The notes under the pieces are model-generated. The model ran no database searches. It had not been told where the DNA came from and saw nothing but the letters and a program-made list of their open reading frames with translations. Positions 21,344 through 23,501 of a stretch of 23,501 bases of DNA are shown piece after piece (position 1 is the stretch's first letter; each line of letters opens with the position of its first letter). The position numbers and the translations under genes were made by a program. Origin of the DNA: Nitrospira sp. (GTDB lineage: Bacteria > Nitrospirota > Thermodesulfovibrionia > Thermodesulfovibrionales > SM23-35); assembly GCA_016873575.1 (NCBI GenBank), contig VGWY01000010.1, positions 1-23,501 on the forward strand, in the 5' to 3' direction.

Positions 21344-22371
21344 AAAAACTTCTTAACACTCTTTTTGTTACAACTCAGGGAGCATACCTGTCAAAAGAGG
21401 GAGAAACAGTAGTTGTGAAGGTTGATGGAGAAGTGGCTTTGCGTCTGCCCGTTCACACTCTCGGCGGGATTGTCTGCTTCGGTCAGGTTTCGTGCAGTCC
21501 ATATCTCATGGGGTTCTGTGCCGAGAACCAGGTTGCAATCAGCTTTCTTACGGAAAACGGTAGTTTTCTTGCAAAGGTTCAGGGGCCTGTATCGGGTAAT
21601 GTTCTTCTCAGGCGGGAACAGTACCGGCGTGCCGATGATCTGAAAGTTTCTGCATCGGTTGCGCGTGCAATACTGACAGGCAAGATCGCAAACTGCCGCA
21701 CCGTGCTTCAGCGCGCATTGAGAGACCATTCTGAGAAGATTGATACCGATGCACTTTCACAGGCATCACAGAAGCTTGCAAATACACTGAGGAGATTGCA
21801 ATCAGAATCGCCTCTTGATATTTTGAGGGGCATAGAAGGAGAATCGGCAAATGCCTACTTTGATGTCTTTGACCATTTGATTACTTCGCAGAAAGATGAT
21901 TTCACATTCCATGAACGGAACCGGAGGCCGCCGCTCGATAATATAAACTGCCTGCTGTCGTTTATTTATACTCTTTTGATGCACGATGTGCGTTCAGGTC
22001 TTGAAACAGTGGGACTCGATCCGGCAGTAGGTTTCCTGCACCGGGACCGTCCGGGACGCTACGGTTTGGCCCTTGACATCATGGAGGAATTCAGGCCTTT
22101 TATTGCTGACCGTCTCACGCTCTCTCTGATAAATCTCGGGCAGGTACAGGCCAGGGGATTTAAGAAGAAGGAATCAGGAGCGGTATGGATGGATGATGAC
22201 ACGAGAAAAATGGTTCTTGTCGCTTATCAGAAACGCAAGCAGGAGGAAATAGTACACCCTTTTCTTAAGGAGAAGGTGGCGATAGGTCTTCTTCCTTATG
22301 TGCAGGCGCTGTTGATGGCGCGTTATCTCAGGGGAGATATTGACAATTATCCGCCTTTTATATGGAAGTAA
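21340..22371 (+). CDS. cas1: Cas1 integrase (type I-C)
   Basis: 343 residues. Cas1 and Cas2 form the complex that inserts new spacers at the leader end. Catalytic metal ligands are visible: Glu166 in RGIEGESANAYF, and His234 and Asp246 in FLHRDRPGRYGLALDIMEEFRP. The N-terminal beta domain is KKLLNTLFVTTQGAYLSKEGETVVVK. The start is TTG 21340, in TTGA with the PIN stop. GAGGG lies 5 nt before it, and the family begins with the same MKKLLNTLYV-like segment, so this rare start is well supported. A repeat-rich 90-nt gap separates it from cas2. Confidence 0.96.
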   Translation: MKKLLNTLFVTTQGAYLSKEGETVVVKVDGEVALRLPVHTLGGIVCFGQVSCSPYLMGFCAENQVAISFLTENGSFLAKVQGPVSGNVLLRREQYRRADDLKVSASVARAILTGKIANCRTVLQRALRDHSEKIDTDALSQASQKLANTLRRLQSESPLDILRGIEGESANAYFDVFDHLITSQKDDFTFHERNRRPPLDNINCLLSFIYTLLMHDVRSGLETVGLDPAVGFLHRDRPGRYGLALDIMEEFRPFIADRLTLSLINLGQVQARGFKKKESGAVWMDDDTRKMVLVAYQKRKQEEIVHPFLKEKVAIGLLPYVQALLMARYLRGDIDNYPPFIWK

Positions 22372-22381
22372 CATAGTTCAG

Positions 22382-22446
22382 AAGCGCGGAAGTGCGAAAG
22401 TTCAAAAGTAAGATTTCTTCTAACTGCCGAGCTTCCAGCCTTCCGT
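22382..22446. repeat. Octamer-based imperfect inverted repeat between cas1 and cas2
   Basis: Left half: four 8-bp units AAGCGCGG, AAGTGCGA, AAGTTCAA, AAGTAAGA (22382-22413). The right half (about 22414-22446, CTAACTGCCGAGCTTCCAGC) reads as diverged units of the same type on the other strand, so the region can fold as an imperfect hairpin. Confidence 0.55.
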
Positions 22447-22461
22447 ACTAAGGAGCTTTGT

Positions 22462-22752
22462 ATGTTTGTGATTGTAAGCTACGATGTTGCCACTAATGAC
22501 GATACAGGACAGCGACGTTTGCGCAGGGTTGCAAAAGCGTGTAAGGATTACGGGCAGAGAGTCCAATATTCTGTTTTTGAATGTATTGTTGATCCTGCAC
22601 AGTGGACAAAGCTGAAAGAAAGGTTAATTTCAGAGATCGATCCGGAGAAAGACAGTCTGAGGTTTTATTATCTCGGCTCCAACTGGAAACATAGAGTGGA
22701 ACATGTCGGCGCAAAGGCTTCTATTGATCAGGAGGGGCCTTTGATAGTGTGA
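22462..22752 (+). CDS. cas2: Cas2 (type I-C)
   Basis: 96 residues, a normal Cas2. The ferredoxin-like start MFVIVSYDVATNDDTGQRRLRRVAKAC has the conserved Asp8, then YGQRVQYSVFECIVDPAQWTKLKERL, DSLRFYYLGSNWKHRVEHVG and a C-terminal strand EGPLIV that packs against Cas1. It is the structural core of the Cas1-Cas2 integrase. AAGGAG lies about 8 nt before ATG 22462. It is the last cas gene; the array leader follows. Confidence 0.97.
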   Translation: MFVIVSYDVATNDDTGQRRLRRVAKACKDYGQRVQYSVFECIVDPAQWTKLKERLISEIDPEKDSLRFYYLGSNWKHRVEHVGAKASIDQEGPLIV

Positions 22753-22759
22753 GATGACC

Positions 22760-22815
22760 CTGCGAACCTGTGGCTCACATATGTTTCCTGAAAGGTTCGC
22801 AGAGCAAGTTTTATT
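22760..22815 (+). terminator. Terminator of the cas operon
   Basis: Perfect 10-bp inverted repeat CTGCGAACCT (22760-22769) / AGGTTCGCAG (22793-22802) with a 23-nt loop, followed by a T-rich run (AAGTTTTATTTTT). It lies 7 nt after the cas2 stop. Confidence 0.65.
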
Positions 22816-22846
22816 TTTAAAATGCAAGTGTTAAGTAAAATGTTCT

Positions 22847-22877
22847 TTGACAACAGAAGGATTTGTGGAAGTAAATC
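22847..22877 (+). promoter_or_regulatory. Candidate pre-crRNA promoter in the leader
   Basis: A perfect TTGACA (22847-22852), then after an 18-19 bp spacer a weak -10 (GTAAAT or TAAATC, about 22871-22877). Transcription would begin about 50 nt before the first repeat. Confidence 0.45.
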
Positions 22878-22910
22878 TGACTGGTTCGCAAAATGCTGCG
22901 GATATTTATT

Positions 22911-22934
22911 TTAGATTTAATAAGTTAGATTTAA
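22911..22934 (+). promoter_or_regulatory. Direct repeat at the leader-array junction
   Basis: TTAGATTTAA occurs twice, at 22911-22920 and 22925-22934, 14 bp apart and ending 3 nt before the first CRISPR repeat. The position suits a leader-anchoring motif for Cas1-Cas2 integration. This is inferred from position only. Confidence 0.45.
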
Positions 22935-22937
22935 ACA

Positions 22938-23501
22938 GTCGCTCCCCGCGCGGGAGCGTGGATTGAAACCTTTATGCATTGGTCAAGGATTTGCTTGATC
23001 GGGAGTCGCTCCCCGCGCGGGAGCGTGGATTGAAACTAGTGTTTTATTGAAAATTTTGCTTTTGATATTCGTCGCTCCCCGCGCGGGAGCGTGGATTGAA
23101 ACTTGTCGGTGCTTTTTTTGTTTACCTTCTCTTGAGGGTCGCTCCCCGCGCGGGAGCGTGGATTGAAACGCCTTTTGCTCTCTGCGGGCAGCGTTTTTTT
23201 TGTGTCGCTCCCCGCGCGGGAGCGTGGATTGAAACAAACAACCATACTCACCAGTACACGGAGGCTCATAGTCGCTCCCCGCGCGGGAGCGTGGATTGAA
23301 ACCTCTGATGTACAAGGCCGACCGTTACCATTCAAAGTCGCTCCCCGCGCGGGAGCGTGGATTGAAACTTTTGAGGTGGGTTTTATGATTGATGATTTTA
23401 CAAGTCGCTCCCCGCGCGGGAGCGTGGATTGAAACCTTGCATATGCTGCGTATTTTGTGCCTATTAGTGGTCGCTCCCCGCGCGGGAGCGTGGATTGAAA
23501 C
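22938..23501 (+). CRISPR. Type I-C CRISPR array, nine repeats and eight spacers, continuing past the window
   Basis: Nine identical 32-bp repeats begin at 22938, 23005, 23071, 23138, 23204, 23271, 23337, 23404 and 23470. Each starts GTCGCTCC and ends GTGGATTGAAAC. The internal palindrome CGCTCCC-CGCGC-GGGAGCG forms the stem cut by Cas5c, and the ATTGAAAC end fits an 11-nt 5' handle. Spacers are 35 and 34 nt in strict alternation. All eight differ from each other. The last repeat ends exactly at the window edge, so the array length is unknown. The leader side is left, so the newest spacers are first and transcription is rightward, the same as the cas operon. No degenerate repeat is seen. Confidence 0.99.

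Noticed and set aside
22983..23432. Open reading frames through the CRISPR array giving repeated VAPRAGAWIET or FNPRSRAGSD peptides
   Set aside because: They are translations of the 32-bp repeats, a well-known false annotation. There is no independent start or ribosome binding site.

Overview
The window is bacterial chromosome with tightly packed genes, two lipoprotein-type solute-binding proteins, SecG, and many short palindromic and tandem intergenic repeats. This fits a Gram-negative environmental bacterium. The gene style and repeat families suggest a Nitrospirota (Thermodesulfovibrio-like) or former deltaproteobacterial lineage, but no rRNA or marker gene here settles it. No tRNA, rRNA or transposase was seen.

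Left part (1-8.4 kb). On the + strand a class-I glutamine amidotransferase-like hydrolase is followed by an OppA-type peptide-binding lipoprotein whose real N-terminus lies well upstream of its first standard start codon. Facing it is a minus-strand series running from about 7.8 to 2.6 kb: a zinc-ribbon protein, an ABC-2 exporter (ATPase and permease), an aconitase-family dehydratase (LeuC/HacA type), a RidA-like protein, a secreted protein and an SspB-like adaptor. Most gaps in this series hold a palindromic or repeated element. A minimal nucleotidyltransferase gene (MntA-like) with a very short partner ORF reads + at 7.8-8.3 kb.

Middle part (8.4-13.2 kb). A second OppA-type lipoprotein, secG and tpiA read on the minus strand. 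hisC and hisB read on the + strand, with a palindromic element between them. hisC has a good promoter that places the transcript start almost on the ATG.

Right part (13.2-23.5 kb). A complete type I-C CRISPR-Cas locus on the + strand: cas3, cas5c, cas8c (with a clear in-frame internal start for the small subunit Cas11c), cas7c, cas4, cas1, cas2, leader, and an array of nine 32-bp repeats that runs off the window. Two non-cas cargoes sit inside the operon. A four-helix-bundle (S23/suffix-domain) protein lies before cas4, and an AbrB-PIN toxin-antitoxin pair lies before cas1. In both places the cargo gene's TGA stop overlaps a TTG start of the cas gene (TTGA), so adaptation genes appear translationally coupled to the cargo. 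This arrangement is the most interesting feature of the window.

A second theme is repeat invasion of coding and start regions. Tandem heptamers lie inside hisC and inside the signal peptide of the second OppA, nonamers lie inside the four-helix gene, and CCACAGAG-type repeats lie directly before start codons, where they may supply the ribosome binding site.
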